Positions 46,560 through 57,915 are shown, counted from the stretch's first letter. The stretch: DNA of 64,000 nucleotides from Paenibacillus endoradicis (GCF_024721975.1 NZ_JANQBB010000002.1:372001-436000); one strand, 5' to 3'. Made by a program: numbers and translations. The notes: a model not told the origin generated them from the letters alone.

Positions 46560-47136
46560 TACCCTCTGCTATCTTTTTGAGCCTCCTTGCCGGCATTAAA
46601 TCAAAATAAGCTACTACTAGTCACTCTTAGATATATGGAAGTATTCTATCAGATTTTGTCGATATTTTTAGAAATGTAAAGAAAACTTTAAGTTACGATT
46701 CACATTATAATCCATATGGCAATGACTTCCTTATTTTAGTCTTCCACTAACAGTAGAAAGAAGTAGTAAAGCAAGTAGCTCTCGAGCTAATCTATGCTGC
46801 TGTGGCTTCAGGACAATGAGCTTGCATATGATTTCCCTTCGAGGGCACAGTCAGCTTATTGGGCATTTGGGGATATCAGATGAATGTCGGGGGATATCCG
46901 AAGTATTGAAGAGGTACAAAGGGAAATGAATCGTACATCGACAACATAAGTAATGTACCGATCGTTATGTTCTCGTATAGAACGAGTAATCCTCCGAAGA
47001 AATAAAGCATGAACTTCTTGAGAAACTCGCCCTTTATCTTCGGCAATACTAACACCCTTGCTATCCAATAATTAATCCATCTTGCATTAAATTGAACGTA
47101 AAAAATGTATAAAACAGTTACAGGATATTTAAGCAT
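46560..47136. other. Intergenic region, nothing recognised
   Basis: It should contain the promoter of the surface operon. The short open frames have no protein-like features and I could not place -35/-10 boxes confidently. Confidence 0.4.
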
Positions 47137-47171
47137 AAAAAAAGCCCACTAGAGAAAATCTCTAATGGGTG
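47137..47171 (-). terminator. Rho-independent terminator
   Basis: CCCATTAGAGA/TCTCTAGTGGG stem with a seven-T run on the minus strand. It would end transcripts from the remnant region next to groEL. Confidence 0.65.
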
Positions 47172-47273
47172 GTTAGTCAGATTTCCACTACGGAGCGCAT
47201 ATCGGAAGCGGACGAGCTTATGCAGAAGCCGCTAAGACTGCGCGTGAAATCGAATTAGAAAAAGAAATTGGTT

Positions 47274-47400
47274 CATGAGCTCGCCGACCAGCAAGGATCG
47301 GATACCGAATTAACGGGTGAACAGACCAAAATACAATGGAGTCCTGTCTTTGCGTCACAGCACTAACAACAGCAGATAATACACACCAATCTAAGGAAAA
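47274..47400 (-). pseudogene. Fragment of a 7TMR-DISM histidine kinase
   Basis: About 115 nt match the intact kinase gene (16610-16725) closely in the same orientation, for example GTGAACAGACCAAAATACAA on the plus strand. Only part of the seven-helix domain is present. Plus-strand bases 47193-47280 hold another short orphan frame (GRAYAEAAKTAREIELEKE). Confidence 0.7.
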
Positions 47401-47438
47401 TGTGCGCAACATAGATGATGGTCAGCGCAATGCATAAT

Positions 47439-47488
47439 AAATAGGCTTCTCACAAGGTTCGAATTGAACTCGTGAAAAGCCTATTTTT
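47439..47488. terminator. Bidirectional terminator-like hairpin
   Basis: AAATAGGCTT pairs with AAGCCTATTT, extended by CTCAC/GTGA, with T-rich ends on both strands, about 160 nt downstream of groEL. Confidence 0.6.
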
Positions 47489-47521
47489 AATTCGATATGG
47501 TCAATTCGAGTTTCTCCGAAG

Positions 47522-49400
<1,879 letters not shown>

Positions 49401-49454
49401 TACATCGGAAGCATAAGCAATTTTGGTTTGTTGTATGTGTATTTGATCGCGAGC

Positions 49455-49736
49455 CTATTCGAAGATCGCGTGTATGTCGCTTTCTTTCATGATCAAGTAT
49501 TCTTTACCATCATACTTGATTTCAGTACCAGCATATTTAGAGAACAGAACGCGGTCGCCTTCTTTAACTTCCAAAGCAACACGAACGCCATCTTTAAGCA
49601 CGCCACTTCCTACAGCGATAACTTTACCCTCTTGTGGTTTTTCTTTAGCCGTATCTGGCAATACAATACCACTAGCTGTTGTTACTTCTTGTGCAATTGG
49701 TTCAACCAATACTCGTTCACCCAAAGGTTTAATCAT
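49455..49736 (-). CDS. groES: Co-chaperonin GroES
   Basis: The protein has 93 residues starting [17 protein letters not shown], with the mobile loop ([21 protein letters not shown]) and the [21 protein letters not shown] core. It caps GroEL. A CIRCE operator lies 44-70 nt upstream, so it is under HrcA control together with groEL. Confidence 0.98.
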   Translation of the reverse strand: MIKPLGERVLVEPIAQEVTTASGIVLPDTAKEKPQEGKVIAVGSGVLKDGVRVALEVKEGDRVLFSKYAGTEIKYDGKEYLIMKESDIHAIFE

Positions 49737-49779
49737 TGAAAAAAGCCTCCTTATATGAATGGTTCAATTTAATTTCATT

Positions 49780-49806
49780 TTAGCACTCGATCACTGATAG
49801 TGCTAA
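49780..49806. promoter_or_regulatory. CIRCE operator (HrcA site)
   Basis: TTAGCACTC-N9-TAGTGCTAA differs from the CIRCE consensus at one position only. Confidence 0.9.
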
Positions 49807-49864
49807 CAACTATTATTCTACCTATTTTTCTGTATGATTTCAAGTATTAACTCAAAAAAAATGC

Positions 49865-50647
49865 CTATGCATTTGTAGCAATAGGCACGATATATAATCC
49901 TGTTTCCTCATCTTTGCGAATAACTGCCTTCACATCATAGACAAGTTCCATTAATTCACTGGTCATTATCGCCTCTGGTTCGCCTTCAGCAATAATATTT
50001 CCATCTTTCAGCACTTTTATGTGATCGCTATATCGAACAGCTTGATTAACATCATGAAGCACCATTACGATAGTTAAACCATGCTCACGATTCAATTGTT
50101 GTACAAGATCAAGCAATTCAATCTGATAGTATATATCTAGAAATGTTGTTGGTTCATCTAGAAACAGTATCGATGTTTTCTGGGCAAGTGCCATGGCAAC
50201 CCAAGCACGTTGCTTCTGTCCACCAGATAACTCATTCAACCGACGATTACGGAACTCAGTAAGTTTTGTACACTCTAATGCCCATTCCACCGCCTCGCGA
50301 TCTTCATCAGACTCTGACGAAAACATATGACGGTAAGGTAGACGTCCATACTCCACTAATTTCTCTACGGTTAAATCGTAAGGTGCTTCGTTCTGCTGAT
50401 GAACAACGGCTAGCATACGAGCTAATTCCTTCGATTTCAGTTGTTGCAAGTCACGCCCATCAATAATGATTTGACCCTCATTAGGTATGTAGTTACGAGC
50501 TAACAAACCTAGCAACGTTGATTTCCCGCTACCATTGGGACCAATAATTGTCGTGATCTTGCCCTCCACAATTGAAGTTGAAAGTCCACTTATAATCGGT
50601 GGACTGTTTTTGTATTGAAAGCTAATCTCTTTAGTTTCCATTGACAC
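49865..50647 (-). CDS. Heme/iron ABC transporter ATP-binding protein
   Basis: The protein has 260 residues of the FecE/FhuC type: Walker A GPNGSGKST, Q-loop VVHQQNE, signature LSGGQKQR, Walker B ILFLDEPTTFLD and H-loop MVLHDVNQA. It overlaps the permease gene by 17 bp. It is the last gene of the NEAT/heme uptake operon and should power import through the FecCD permease. Heme as substrate is inferred from the NEAT genes upstream. Confidence 0.93.
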   Translation of the reverse strand: MSMETKEISFQYKNSPPIISGLSTSIVEGKITTIIGPNGSGKSTLLGLLARNYIPNEGQIIIDGRDLQQLKSKELARMLAVVHQQNEAPYDLTVEKLVEYGRLPYRHMFSSESDEDREAVEWALECTKLTEFRNRRLNELSGGQKQRAWVAMALAQKTSILFLDEPTTFLDIYYQIELLDLVQQLNREHGLTIVMVLHDVNQAVRYSDHIKVLKDGNIIAEGEPEAIMTSELMELVYDVKAVIRKDEETGLYIVPIATNA

Positions 50648-51611
50648 GATCCCCCCTCATTAACATAAAGATAAGGAATGGACCACCAATAATCGTCATA
50701 ATAACGGATGCTGGTATTTCCATTGGTGCAATAATCGTTCTTCCAATGGTGTCAGCCAGTAGAATTAGTAATCCTCCTAGTATCGCGCAAAATGGAATAA
50801 GAATCTTATGATCCGTACCAACCATTTGACGGGCAATGTGAGGAACTAACAGTCCAACAAAGGCAATCAAACCACCAATAGCGGTTGCTATAGACGCTAA
50901 TAATACAGCAACAAAAGAGATAATAACTCGTGCACGCATAACTCTTAGACCGAGATTACTTGCTGTACGATCCTGCAATGATAACATATTACACCAAGTA
51001 CTTAGTAATAGTGCAATGAGTAAACCAATTGATCCATAGATCAATATCAATTTCACATCTTCCCATGTTTTCATAGAGAACATTGAGCTAACCGCTTGAT
51101 TAACAGACGTTACTGCATAGCTACCGCGATAATTGAATAATTGATTTAGTCCTGAGAACATCGCATTAATGGCAACCCCCACAAGAATTAACCTTAACGG
51201 TTGTAACCCAGAACGCCATGAGAATAAATATACTAAGAAACATGCCAAGAGACCACCGATAACGGAGAACATCGGCATCCAGAATATTAATGCTGGTGAC
51301 AATGTAGCTATTAATACAGATACAAAGCCCGCTCCGGATGAAATACCGATTACCCCAGCATCCGCTAGTGGATTACGCATAACCGCTTGTAACAGCACAC
51401 CTGATACTGCAAGAGCTGCTCCAGTCAATATAGATACAATAATACGAGGCAGACGAAGATCTCGGATGACATCAACGTTATCATTACCACCATAGATTAA
51501 ACCTTGGATAAGTTCCCAAAGCCCAACTTTAATACTTCCTGTCGCCATAGAATACAATGCGACTGCAACAAGCAATAGAAGCGCAGCGACAAAGTAAATG
51601 ATTTTCTTCAT
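50631..51611 (-). CDS. FecCD-family heme/iron ABC permease
   Basis: The protein has 326 residues with about ten membrane helices and the family motifs RLPRIIVSILTGAALAVSGV near the start and GLLVPHIARQMVGTDHK near the end. It follows the lipoprotein gene by 8 bp. It is the single membrane subunit of this importer and would act as a homodimer with the ATPase at 49865. Confidence 0.93.
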   Translation of the reverse strand: MKKIIYFVAALLLLVAVALYSMATGSIKVGLWELIQGLIYGGNDNVDVIRDLRLPRIIVSILTGAALAVSGVLLQAVMRNPLADAGVIGISSGAGFVSVLIATLSPALIFWMPMFSVIGGLLACFLVYLFSWRSGLQPLRLILVGVAINAMFSGLNQLFNYRGSYAVTSVNQAVSSMFSMKTWEDVKLILIYGSIGLLIALLLSTWCNMLSLQDRTASNLGLRVMRARVIISFVAVLLASIATAIGGLIAFVGLLVPHIARQMVGTDHKILIPFCAILGGLLILLADTIGRTIIAPMEIPASVIMTIIGGPFLIFMLMRGDRVNGN

Positions 51612-51619
51612 GGGATGAA

Positions 51620-52564
51620 TTATCCTTTCCGATCTGGATAGAGCATATCAGCAAGTATGTCTAATGCTTCATCTGCTGCTAAATTACCTGTCGTTCCGAA
51701 GAAATCTTCAGGTAAATCATAAACACGTTCATTTTTCACTGCGTTAAAATGTTTCCAAATATCATTTTGCTTAAACTCATCATCGAACATTTTAATAACT
51801 TCTTCAGGCATACCATGAGCAGCACGAAGAATGACATCAGGATTGCCTTGTTGAAGAAACTCTGTATTAGATGAAACAAATTCTACTTTGGAATCTGTTA
51901 CAACATTAGCACCGCCTAATTGCTTCACAAGATCACCAATGTATGAGTTTTCCGTAGCCACTAAGTAACTACCAGGAATACCCATTAATATTAATACTGT
52001 AGGAGCCTGTTGATCAGCAACTTCCGCTTTAATATCACTAATTTTCTTATCGTAACTTTCAACAAGAGCTGCTGCTTGCTCTACTCGATTAAACTCTGCA
52101 CCAAGCTTAGTGATTTCCGTCTTCATATCTTCAATACTTGTAAAGTCTAGAAACCTAGCTTCAATCCCTAATCCTTTAAAAGTATCTTCTAAGTCATGTT
52201 GTAATGTAGTTACTGATAACACATGAGTAGCTTTCAATGACTTTACAAGCTCCATATCAGGACTCATCGGATTACCAACCTCAATTGCATCACTATATCG
52301 TTCTGGCAATGGTTTCGCTGTGGACGGCTTTCCTACTACGTTAAGATCAAGCGCGTCAAGAATATCAGTAATAGCAACCGTTGTAGAGACGATACGATAC
52401 TCATCATCTGAGCTTGGAGTAGCTGTATTGTTACCTGCTGTATTGGATGGTTTATTAACAGATTCATTCCCTTTAGCTCCATTAGAGCTACAACCTGCCA
52501 TAAGTAGTATACATAATGTCAAACCAATTGCGATTAACTTCATACTTCGCGTCTTTCTTAACAT
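51620..52564 (-). CDS. Heme/iron ABC substrate-binding lipoprotein
   Basis: The protein has 314 residues. The lipobox is LLMAGCSSN; a Ser/Thr/Asn-rich linker precedes the class III binding fold (residues ~60-310), with SPDMELVKSLKATHVLSV and the long helix typical of the IsdE/FepB group. It receives heme or another iron chelate from the wall proteins and feeds the FecCD permease. It sits behind the NEAT-SLH gene after a 224-bp gap that contains a 66-bp-type repeat and a hairpin. Confidence 0.88.
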   Translation of the reverse strand: MLRKTRSMKLIAIGLTLCILLMAGCSSNGAKGNESVNKPSNTAGNNTATPSSDDEYRIVSTTVAITDILDALDLNVVGKPSTAKPLPERYSDAIEVGNPMSPDMELVKSLKATHVLSVTTLQHDLEDTFKGLGIEARFLDFTSIEDMKTEITKLGAEFNRVEQAAALVESYDKKISDIKAEVADQQAPTVLILMGIPGSYLVATENSYIGDLVKQLGGANVVTDSKVEFVSSNTEFLQQGNPDVILRAAHGMPEEVIKMFDDEFKQNDIWKHFNAVKNERVYDLPEDFFGTTGNLAADEALDILADMLYPDRKG

Positions 52565-52573
52565 CGTATGATA

Positions 52574-52686
52574 TCCTCCTAAAACTTTTTATGATTGCTT
52601 CTTGAGTTGCTCCTAACAAATGAAAAGTAGCGACGAAAGCATTGACTTAAACTTTTGATGTTTACGTCTTGAGTTACTACCCATAA
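52574..52686 (-). repeat. Intergenic repeat, about two units, before the lipoprotein gene
   Basis: On the minus strand the element ends AAAAAGTTTTAGGAGG, giving the ribosome site. The plus strand shows TTCTTGAGTT, ATGAAAAGTAGCGACGAAAG and TTAAACTTTT blocks shared with the 58.2-kb repeats. Confidence 0.65.
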
Positions 52687-52687
52687 A

Positions 52688-52728
52688 TACATCATGAGGA
52701 CTTCGATTACTCGAGGTCCTCATGATGT
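52688..52728 (-). terminator. Intercistronic hairpin in heme operon
   Basis: TACATCATGAGGAC pairs with GTCCTCATGATGTA, continued by TCGA/TCGA. It follows the highly expressed-looking NEAT-SLH gene and may reduce read-through into the transporter genes. Confidence 0.55.
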
Positions 52729-52788
52729 AAACTATTCATTTCATAACATGCCATCGTTGACATGTTTCATACTAAGGCTACGCTTGAA

Positions 52789-54504
52789 TTATTGAGCGCG
52801 TACAATAATTGTTACTGCTTCAGCACGAGTAGCTTGCCCGTTAGGACCAAATGTGTCTTTCGTAAGACCAGTAACTAGACCAAGCTTCACTGCAGTAGCT
52901 ACATATGATTTCGCATAATTCGGGATAGAATCACTATCTTTGAACGTTAGCTCATCAGCAGAAGCAAGCTCTGTAATATTTAACGCTTTAACAACCATAA
53001 CCGCCATTTCTGCACGCGTAATATTGTTGTTCGCACGGAATGTTTCATCTTGGTATCCAGTAATAATTCCAGCGTTTACTGCTTGTTTCACAAATGGAAC
53101 TGCCCACTCTTGAATACTTGCAGCATCTTTGAATGTTAATTCATTGCTAGCTACCGGCAAATCAAGAGCTGTAGCAATTAGTTTAGTGAATTCAGCACGT
53201 GTAATATTTTTGTTTGGTTGGAATGTACCGTCTGTATAACCATTTACAATGCTTTTCGCTACTGCTAAGTTAATAGCATCTTTTGCCCAGTGAGTTGTTA
53301 CATCAGAGAAGCTTACGTTTTTCGCAACTACTTCAACTAAAGCATTTGTAGCTGTAACGATTTTCTCATTAGAATTCAAGTAGCTATTTGCTGCTGTAGC
53401 TGTTGCAATCGCAGTTGTTAGTGCTGCAGAAGGATTTGTTACAGCGTTAGCTACTGCAAGTGCTTTTACTAAGTTAGCTTTTGCTGCATCAACGTTGCTT
53501 CCGATAACAATGTTAATACCGTGAGATTGCGGCTCAGTGAATACACCTGGAACCATGTAAGAAGCAGAAGCTTTAATTACTGCGTTCTCATCAGCAATAG
53601 CATAATCTAATGTGAAGAATGTAACTTCTTGTGGACCAGTACGGCCATTTACTGTTGCAACATACTCAGCAACTTTAGCACCAGCTTTTTCTTCAACTGT
53701 TACTGTTACATCGTACACTTGTTGTACATCAAGACGAAGATACGTTACACCGTCTTTAGTATATGTTTTTGGATTGGAAATATAGTTAGCCATGGAAGAG
53801 ATTTTACTAGCATCACTTTCATTAACGAAGTATACTTGTGCATCCGTTGGATTTTCATTAAGTGCTGCTTTTAGAGCTTTAAGTGCTGCTTCCAAATCAA
53901 CTTTTTTCGTTACGTAGTTATTTGCTTTTTCAGCAGCTGCAAGAGCTGTTTGAAGTGCTGCTGTTGGAGCTGATTCTAATTTAGCTTGCTCGATTAATGT
54001 TGCAAGTTCAGCTTTCGCTGTATCGATATCATTACCAACTACGATAAATAGATCATGAACTTGAGTTTCAGTAAATACGCCAGGAACGAAATAAGAAGCT
54101 TGAGATTTTATAATTGCTGTAGCATCATTTAATGCATAATCAAAAGTGAAGAATGTAACTTCTTGAGAACCGTTACGACCTTCTACTGTTTTCACATATT
54201 CTGCAACTTTAGTGCCTTCTTTACCATCAACTGTAATTTTCACACTATATACTTGTTGAACATCTAATCGTAAATAAGTAACGCCATCTTTTACATACGT
54301 TTTTGGTTCAGATACATAAGTTGCCATACTTGATAATTTAGAAGTGTCTCCACTATTTACGAAATGTACAATTGCGCTTGTTGCAGTTTCTTGCGTAGCA
54401 GTAATACCGTTAACTTCTGCTGCCATTGCGAATGCTGGAACAGATCCTACTAGCATAGCCGCAACTACGGCTGTTGATAAATGTTTTACCATTTTCTTCT
54501 TCAT
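52789..54504 (-). CDS. Two-NEAT SLH surface protein of heme locus
   Basis: The protein has 571 residues. A signal peptide is followed by NEAT-like domain 1 (~43-165), a helical spacer, NEAT-like domain 2 (~222-345), a second spacer and three SLH domains (~395-571). The two NEAT domains are near duplicates (SKLSSMATYVSEPKTYV and SKISSMANYISNPKTYT lips). Both lack the YxxxY heme motif: the equivalent hairpins read ETQVHD and EPQSHG, with Glu and His in place of the two Tyr. They may bind hemoproteins or heme by another ligand. The gene follows the membrane NEAT gene in the same operon. Confidence 0.85.
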   Translation of the reverse strand: MKKKMVKHLSTAVVAAMLVGSVPAFAMAAEVNGITATQETATSAIVHFVNSGDTSKLSSMATYVSEPKTYVKDGVTYLRLDVQQVYSVKITVDGKEGTKVAEYVKTVEGRNGSQEVTFFTFDYALNDATAIIKSQASYFVPGVFTETQVHDLFIVVGNDIDTAKAELATLIEQAKLESAPTAALQTALAAAEKANNYVTKKVDLEAALKALKAALNENPTDAQVYFVNESDASKISSMANYISNPKTYTKDGVTYLRLDVQQVYDVTVTVEEKAGAKVAEYVATVNGRTGPQEVTFFTLDYAIADENAVIKASASYMVPGVFTEPQSHGINIVIGSNVDAAKANLVKALAVANAVTNPSAALTTAIATATAANSYLNSNEKIVTATNALVEVVAKNVSFSDVTTHWAKDAINLAVAKSIVNGYTDGTFQPNKNITRAEFTKLIATALDLPVASNELTFKDAASIQEWAVPFVKQAVNAGIITGYQDETFRANNNITRAEMAVMVVKALNITELASADELTFKDSDSIPNYAKSYVATAVKLGLVTGLTKDTFGPNGQATRAEAVTIIVRAQ

Positions 54505-54514
54505 TATTCATTCT

Positions 54515-54585
54515 CCTCAAATTTTTATTAGCTTCCCGATGAACTACCTTGTCAATAAAAAATAGCATCGAAAGCAAAATCTTTT
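54515..54585 (-). repeat. Diverged intergenic repeat unit
   Basis: Weak member of the 66-bp family: CTTGTCAATAAAAAATAGCATCGAAAGCA on the plus strand parallels the consensus block; the minus-strand end is AAATTTGAGGAG before the NEAT-SLH gene. Confidence 0.35.
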
Positions 54586-54600
54586 TTTGAATTTCTTAAA

Positions 54601-55653
54601 TTATTTATTGCGTTTACGATTCATTACAATCCAAGCAACAGCACCAGCAATGAATAGTACAGCAACGATAATAATGATCACAATTGCAATAGTACCGCCT
54701 TGCTTTTCATCTTTACTAACTGTAAATTGTTCTGTTTCAACTTCAGTTGTGCCATCTACTGCTTCATTTGCAGTAATACCTTCTTCTGATACTACGATAA
54801 CATCATCCGTTGTTTCACCTGTAAGTACTTCCGCATTTTCTTCCGTCGATGCATTTTCGTTTGCATTTATACCAATCTCAGATCCTTCGCTTTCCGTTTC
54901 TACATTACTATCATCAGTATTTGCAGAAGGAGATGTGCTCGTGTTCGGATCTGGCGTTACAGAGTTAGAACCTGAATTATTAGACGAACTCGGTGTCATC
55001 GAATCAGTTGAATCTTGTGGCTTCGTTGAAGTTGTTGCCTTCTCTGAAGTCGTTGGTTTAGCTGGATTCGTACTGGTTGTCGTTTCTTTTGTTGGTTCAG
55101 GTGTTACTTTAGGCGTTGAGGTTGGTTTAGCTGTCGGTTTAGGCGTTGCTGTCGGTGTTGCTGTCGCCGCAGGCTTGCCAACCGATTTCAACGAATCCGG
55201 ATAAAATTTGAATCGAACATCATAACTATGGAAGTAATCCATCTCAGGAATTTCGACAGTCATTTCGGATAATAACATATCGTTAAAGTTACTTACTTTA
55301 AATTCAGTAACTCTTGAATTAGCTTTCTCATTCGTTGAAACTACTTTTGCATCAACCATTTTTCCGTTGTATTGTGTTGAAAATGCAACAACCCATCCAT
55401 TTTGATTAATGGTCGTTTGAACCGTTATATTACCGTCTTTCACAAAAACTTTAGCAGGCTTATTCCAATATCCATCTGCTAGTGAAGTAGAGTCGTCTTT
55501 CGTGTCGCCTCTGAGTATTTCATAATTAATTGTATATTCTCCATCCTCAAGCGCTGTCGCTGCCATTGCATGAGATGTACCTAATAAGACTAATAATAAA
55601 GACATCACTACTACTGTAAGCAACTTTCTTACATAATCTCGTTGATAACTCAT
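54601..55653 (-). CDS. Membrane-anchored single-NEAT protein
   Basis: The protein has about 350 residues from ATG 55653 behind AGGAGGT; a GTG lies 6 nt upstream. A signal peptide is followed by one NEAT domain (~30-165) with the canonical heme motif YFHSY near DYFHSYDVRFKF. A long Ser/Thr/Pro/Glu linker precedes a C-terminal membrane helix (IAIVIIIIVAVLFIAGAVAW) and a basic tail (NRKRNK). No LPXTG-like motif is seen, so it is anchored by the helix rather than by sortase. It is the first gene of the heme uptake operon behind two Fur boxes and probably hands heme to the lipoprotein. Confidence 0.87.
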   Translation of the reverse strand: MSYQRDYVRKLLTVVVMSLLLVLLGTSHAMAATALEDGEYTINYEILRGDTKDDSTSLADGYWNKPAKVFVKDGNITVQTTINQNGWVVAFSTQYNGKMVDAKVVSTNEKANSRVTEFKVSNFNDMLLSEMTVEIPEMDYFHSYDVRFKFYPDSLKSVGKPAATATPTATPKPTAKPTSTPKVTPEPTKETTTSTNPAKPTTSEKATTSTKPQDSTDSMTPSSSNNSGSNSVTPDPNTSTSPSANTDDSNVETESEGSEIGINANENASTEENAEVLTGETTDDVIVVSEEGITANEAVDGTTEVETEQFTVSKDEKQGGTIAIVIIIIVAVLFIAGAVAWIVMNRKRNK

Positions 55654-55683
55654 AGACACCTCCTATGTAAGCAAAGATATTAT

Positions 55684-55698
55684 TGATTATCATTCTCA
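55684..55698. promoter_or_regulatory. Fur box (1 of 3)
   Basis: TGATTATCATTCTCA, a 7-1-7 Fur-like repeat about 30 nt before the NEAT gene start on the minus strand. Confidence 0.7.
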
Positions 55699-55757
55699 GC
55701 TGATAACAAAAAAATAAAATGCTCCAATAGAACATCCTACACTTAGTAATTTGATAG

Positions 55758-55772
55758 TGAGAATGATTATCT
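55758..55772. promoter_or_regulatory. Fur box (2 of 3)
   Basis: TGAGAATGATTATCT, a Fur-like repeat in the shared upstream region of the divergent heme genes. Confidence 0.7.
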
Positions 55773-55919
55773 CTACTCCCTATTCGATATTACATGATTT
55801 GAAAAGAAATAGTCAACAGATTTATGACATTTTTAAGTCACTTCAATAATCTGTCATTATTCAGACATAAGTTTTCTCTTTCCTTCAAACCGCATCTATG
55901 TCACAATTAGTAGCGAGAT

Positions 55920-55934
55920 TAAGAATCATTATCA
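55920..55934. promoter_or_regulatory. Fur box (3 of 3)
   Basis: TAAGAATCATTATCA, about 80 nt before the plus-strand lipoprotein gene; a TATATATA stretch follows and may be its -10 region. Confidence 0.7.
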
Positions 55935-56012
55935 AAAATAGCGTCTATATATATAAATAGCACAATGACTTTTAATACACTTATTTCTATTTATTTTGAA
56001 GGAGAATTGAAA

Positions 56013-56957
56013 ATGCGTAAATACACAAAACTTTTAGCAAGTGTGTTACTTACAAGTACTGTTCTACTTGCTGGCTGTGGTACTACTACGAATCCCTCTA
56101 CTACTAATGAAGCAACGGGTGAACAAATTACGATTACTGATTTCAATGATCGTTCGATTACGGTGAACGGTGTTCCTGACAAAATCGCCGCCCTAAGTAT
56201 CGGTGAAACTAACATTATCTACTCACTTGAAGGCACATTAGTTGGTCGACCAACGACAGATGTACCTTTGCAATGGGAGTCATCTTACGACGTGCACGAG
56301 ATTGGTACAACACATGAGGTTGATCTAGAGCAAATTGCTTATGTAAAACCACAGGTCGTACTCGCTCACAATATTATGAATGAAAAGGATGTAGCGAAGC
56401 TTGAAAGCATCGGTGCCAAAGTTGTCCTTACTAGCGGTAACTCCGTCTCCGACATTCAACGTCAAATTACGATTTTTGGAGATTTATTGCAAAAACAAAA
56501 TAAAGCAGAACAATTAGTGGCTGAAATTGATAGTAAACTTACTGAATTAGCTGCTGAGTCGAAGACACCTGTACCAGCTCTAATCGTATACGGTGCTCCA
56601 GGCACATTTATGGCGGCATTACCTAGCTCACTTGCAGGAGATCTCCTTTCACTTTCTGGAGGTACTAACATTGCTGCAGATTATCCGCAACTAGCAAGTT
56701 ATCCGCAGTATGCAACGCTAGATATGGAACGTATTGTCGAGTCGAACCCACAAGCTATCTTCATAATGACGCATGCTGATCCTGAAGATGTAAAGAATAG
56801 TTTCATTCGCGAGATGGAAGCTAGTAAAGCGTGGAACAGTATTGATGCAGTAAAAAATGGTCGGATCGAAGTATTACCAGCGGAGCTGTTTGGTTCTAAT
56901 CCAGGTACACGTATTAATGAGTCGCTGGACTATATGAATAAAGCACTTCATCCTTAG
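56013..56957 (+). CDS. Second heme/iron ABC substrate-binding lipoprotein
   Basis: The protein has about 314 residues from ATG 56013 behind GAAGGAGA. The lipobox is VLLAGCGTT. The class III binding fold shows ITVNGVPDKIAALSIGETNI and the long central helix (SVSDIQRQITIFGDLLQKQN). It is divergent from the NEAT operon and has its own Fur box. It is a paralogue of the 51620-52564 product rather than a copy, so it may bind a different iron chelate or a different heme donor and share the same permease. There is no permease gene beside it. Confidence 0.88.
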   Translation: MRKYTKLLASVLLTSTVLLAGCGTTTNPSTTNEATGEQITITDFNDRSITVNGVPDKIAALSIGETNIIYSLEGTLVGRPTTDVPLQWESSYDVHEIGTTHEVDLEQIAYVKPQVVLAHNIMNEKDVAKLESIGAKVVLTSGNSVSDIQRQITIFGDLLQKQNKAEQLVAEIDSKLTELAAESKTPVPALIVYGAPGTFMAALPSSLAGDLLSLSGGTNIAADYPQLASYPQYATLDMERIVESNPQAIFIMTHADPEDVKNSFIREMEASKAWNSIDAVKNGRIEVLPAELFGSNPGTRINESLDYMNKALHP

Positions 56958-56990
56958 TCTCTCAACCGTATATATTCAATATTACGAATA

Positions 56991-57043
56991 AAGGGAGTGT
57001 CTCATTGGTAGATTTTATCTACTATTGAGACACTCCCTTTTCT
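56991..57043. terminator. Bidirectional terminator
   Basis: AAGGGAGTGTCTCA pairs with TGAGACACTCCCTT, with A/T tracts on both sides. It separates the convergent lipoprotein and tatC genes. Confidence 0.85.
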
Positions 57044-57054
57044 TATTACGATAT

Positions 57055-57915
57055 CTATTTCACTTCATCCTCTGAATCTACCCACTGACTATCTGTCAAC
57101 AACTGCTTCCTATATATTGTGCCCGATAGCCAAACACTAATTTCGTACAATACAATAAGTGGAATAATGACAAGAATATCTGAGATGAAATCAGGCGGGG
57201 TAATAACGACTCCGATAACAACCATTAAAAAGTATGCTATCTTCCTCATCTTACGCAAACGAATCGGATTAACGATACGAATAGCTGTCAAAAACATTAT
57301 AACTAATGGAAGCTCGAATAATAACGTTATCGGCAGTATGATGCTGAACATAAAATCAAAATATTGTACAACACCAAAGGTTTCAGCTAACCCTAATTGT
57401 GCTGAAACAGCTCTTGTAAAGTTGAACGCTAATGGAAATACGACAAAGTAAGCAAAAGATAACCCAAGTAACGCCATAAACACTGCTAATGGAACGTACT
57501 TCAATGTCGATCGTTGCTCATGAGGTAATAGCGCCGGCTTAACAAATAACCATAATTGCAGCACAGTGAACGGTAACGTCACGATTAATGCGACAACAAA
57601 TGCTATTTGCATATAGATACCAATACCGTCCCAGAAAGAGAAGGTATGTAATACTAAGGAACCTGCGGCTGGTTTCTGATTCAATAAAAACTGATAAGTT
57701 GGTTCCGCTATCACAAGACCTAGTACAAGGCCAAGTACAATCATAATTAGTATGTATATTACTCTTTTTCGAAGCTCGGTTAGATGTTCAACTATTGACA
57801 TTAATCCTTCTTCTGACATAAGTCGATCTCTGGCGGAAGCCAAACGCTCCAATTGTTTTCGTGGCACACTCATTCGCGCGACTTCCCTCTTTTCTCTTTG
57901 ATGATTAACAAGCAA
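57055..57915 (-). CDS. tatC: Twin-arginine translocase subunit TatC
   Basis: Up to 286 residues; the start is uncertain, since MSVPRK (behind AGAGGG) or MSEEGLM may be the real start. The family core begins EHLTELRKRVIYILIM and has six membrane helices, with SFAYFVVFPLAFNF and the TPPDFISDILVIIPLIVLYEIS motif near the end. It lies 17 bp after tatA. TatAC exports folded proteins with RR signals. Position behind molybdenum-cofactor genes fits export of folded cofactor enzymes. Confidence 0.95.
   Translation of the reverse strand: MLVNHQREKREVARMSVPRKQLERLASARDRLMSEEGLMSIVEHLTELRKRVIYILIMIVLGLVLGLVIAEPTYQFLLNQKPAAGSLVLHTFSFWDGIGIYMQIAFVVALIVTLPFTVLQLWLFVKPALLPHEQRSTLKYVPLAVFMALLGLSFAYFVVFPLAFNFTRAVSAQLGLAETFGVVQYFDFMFSIILPITLLFELPLVIMFLTAIRIVNPIRLRKMRKIAYFLMVVIGVVITPPDFISDILVIIPLIVLYEISVWLSGTIYRKQLLTDSQWVDSEDEVK

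Noticed and set aside
46361..46640. Cyclic-di-GMP-like riboswitch before the giant gene
   Set aside because: A GGCAAGGAGGC segment looked suggestive, but the required conserved core and pairing were not found; part of the region is an SLH coding relic.
46856..47136. Overlapping minus-strand open frames near 47 kb
   Set aside because: No ribosome site, no protein-like features, and they overlap each other in different phases.
54601..55560. LPXTG/NPxTx sorting signal in the membrane NEAT protein
   Set aside because: No such motif precedes the terminal helix; a plain membrane anchor explains the C-terminus.
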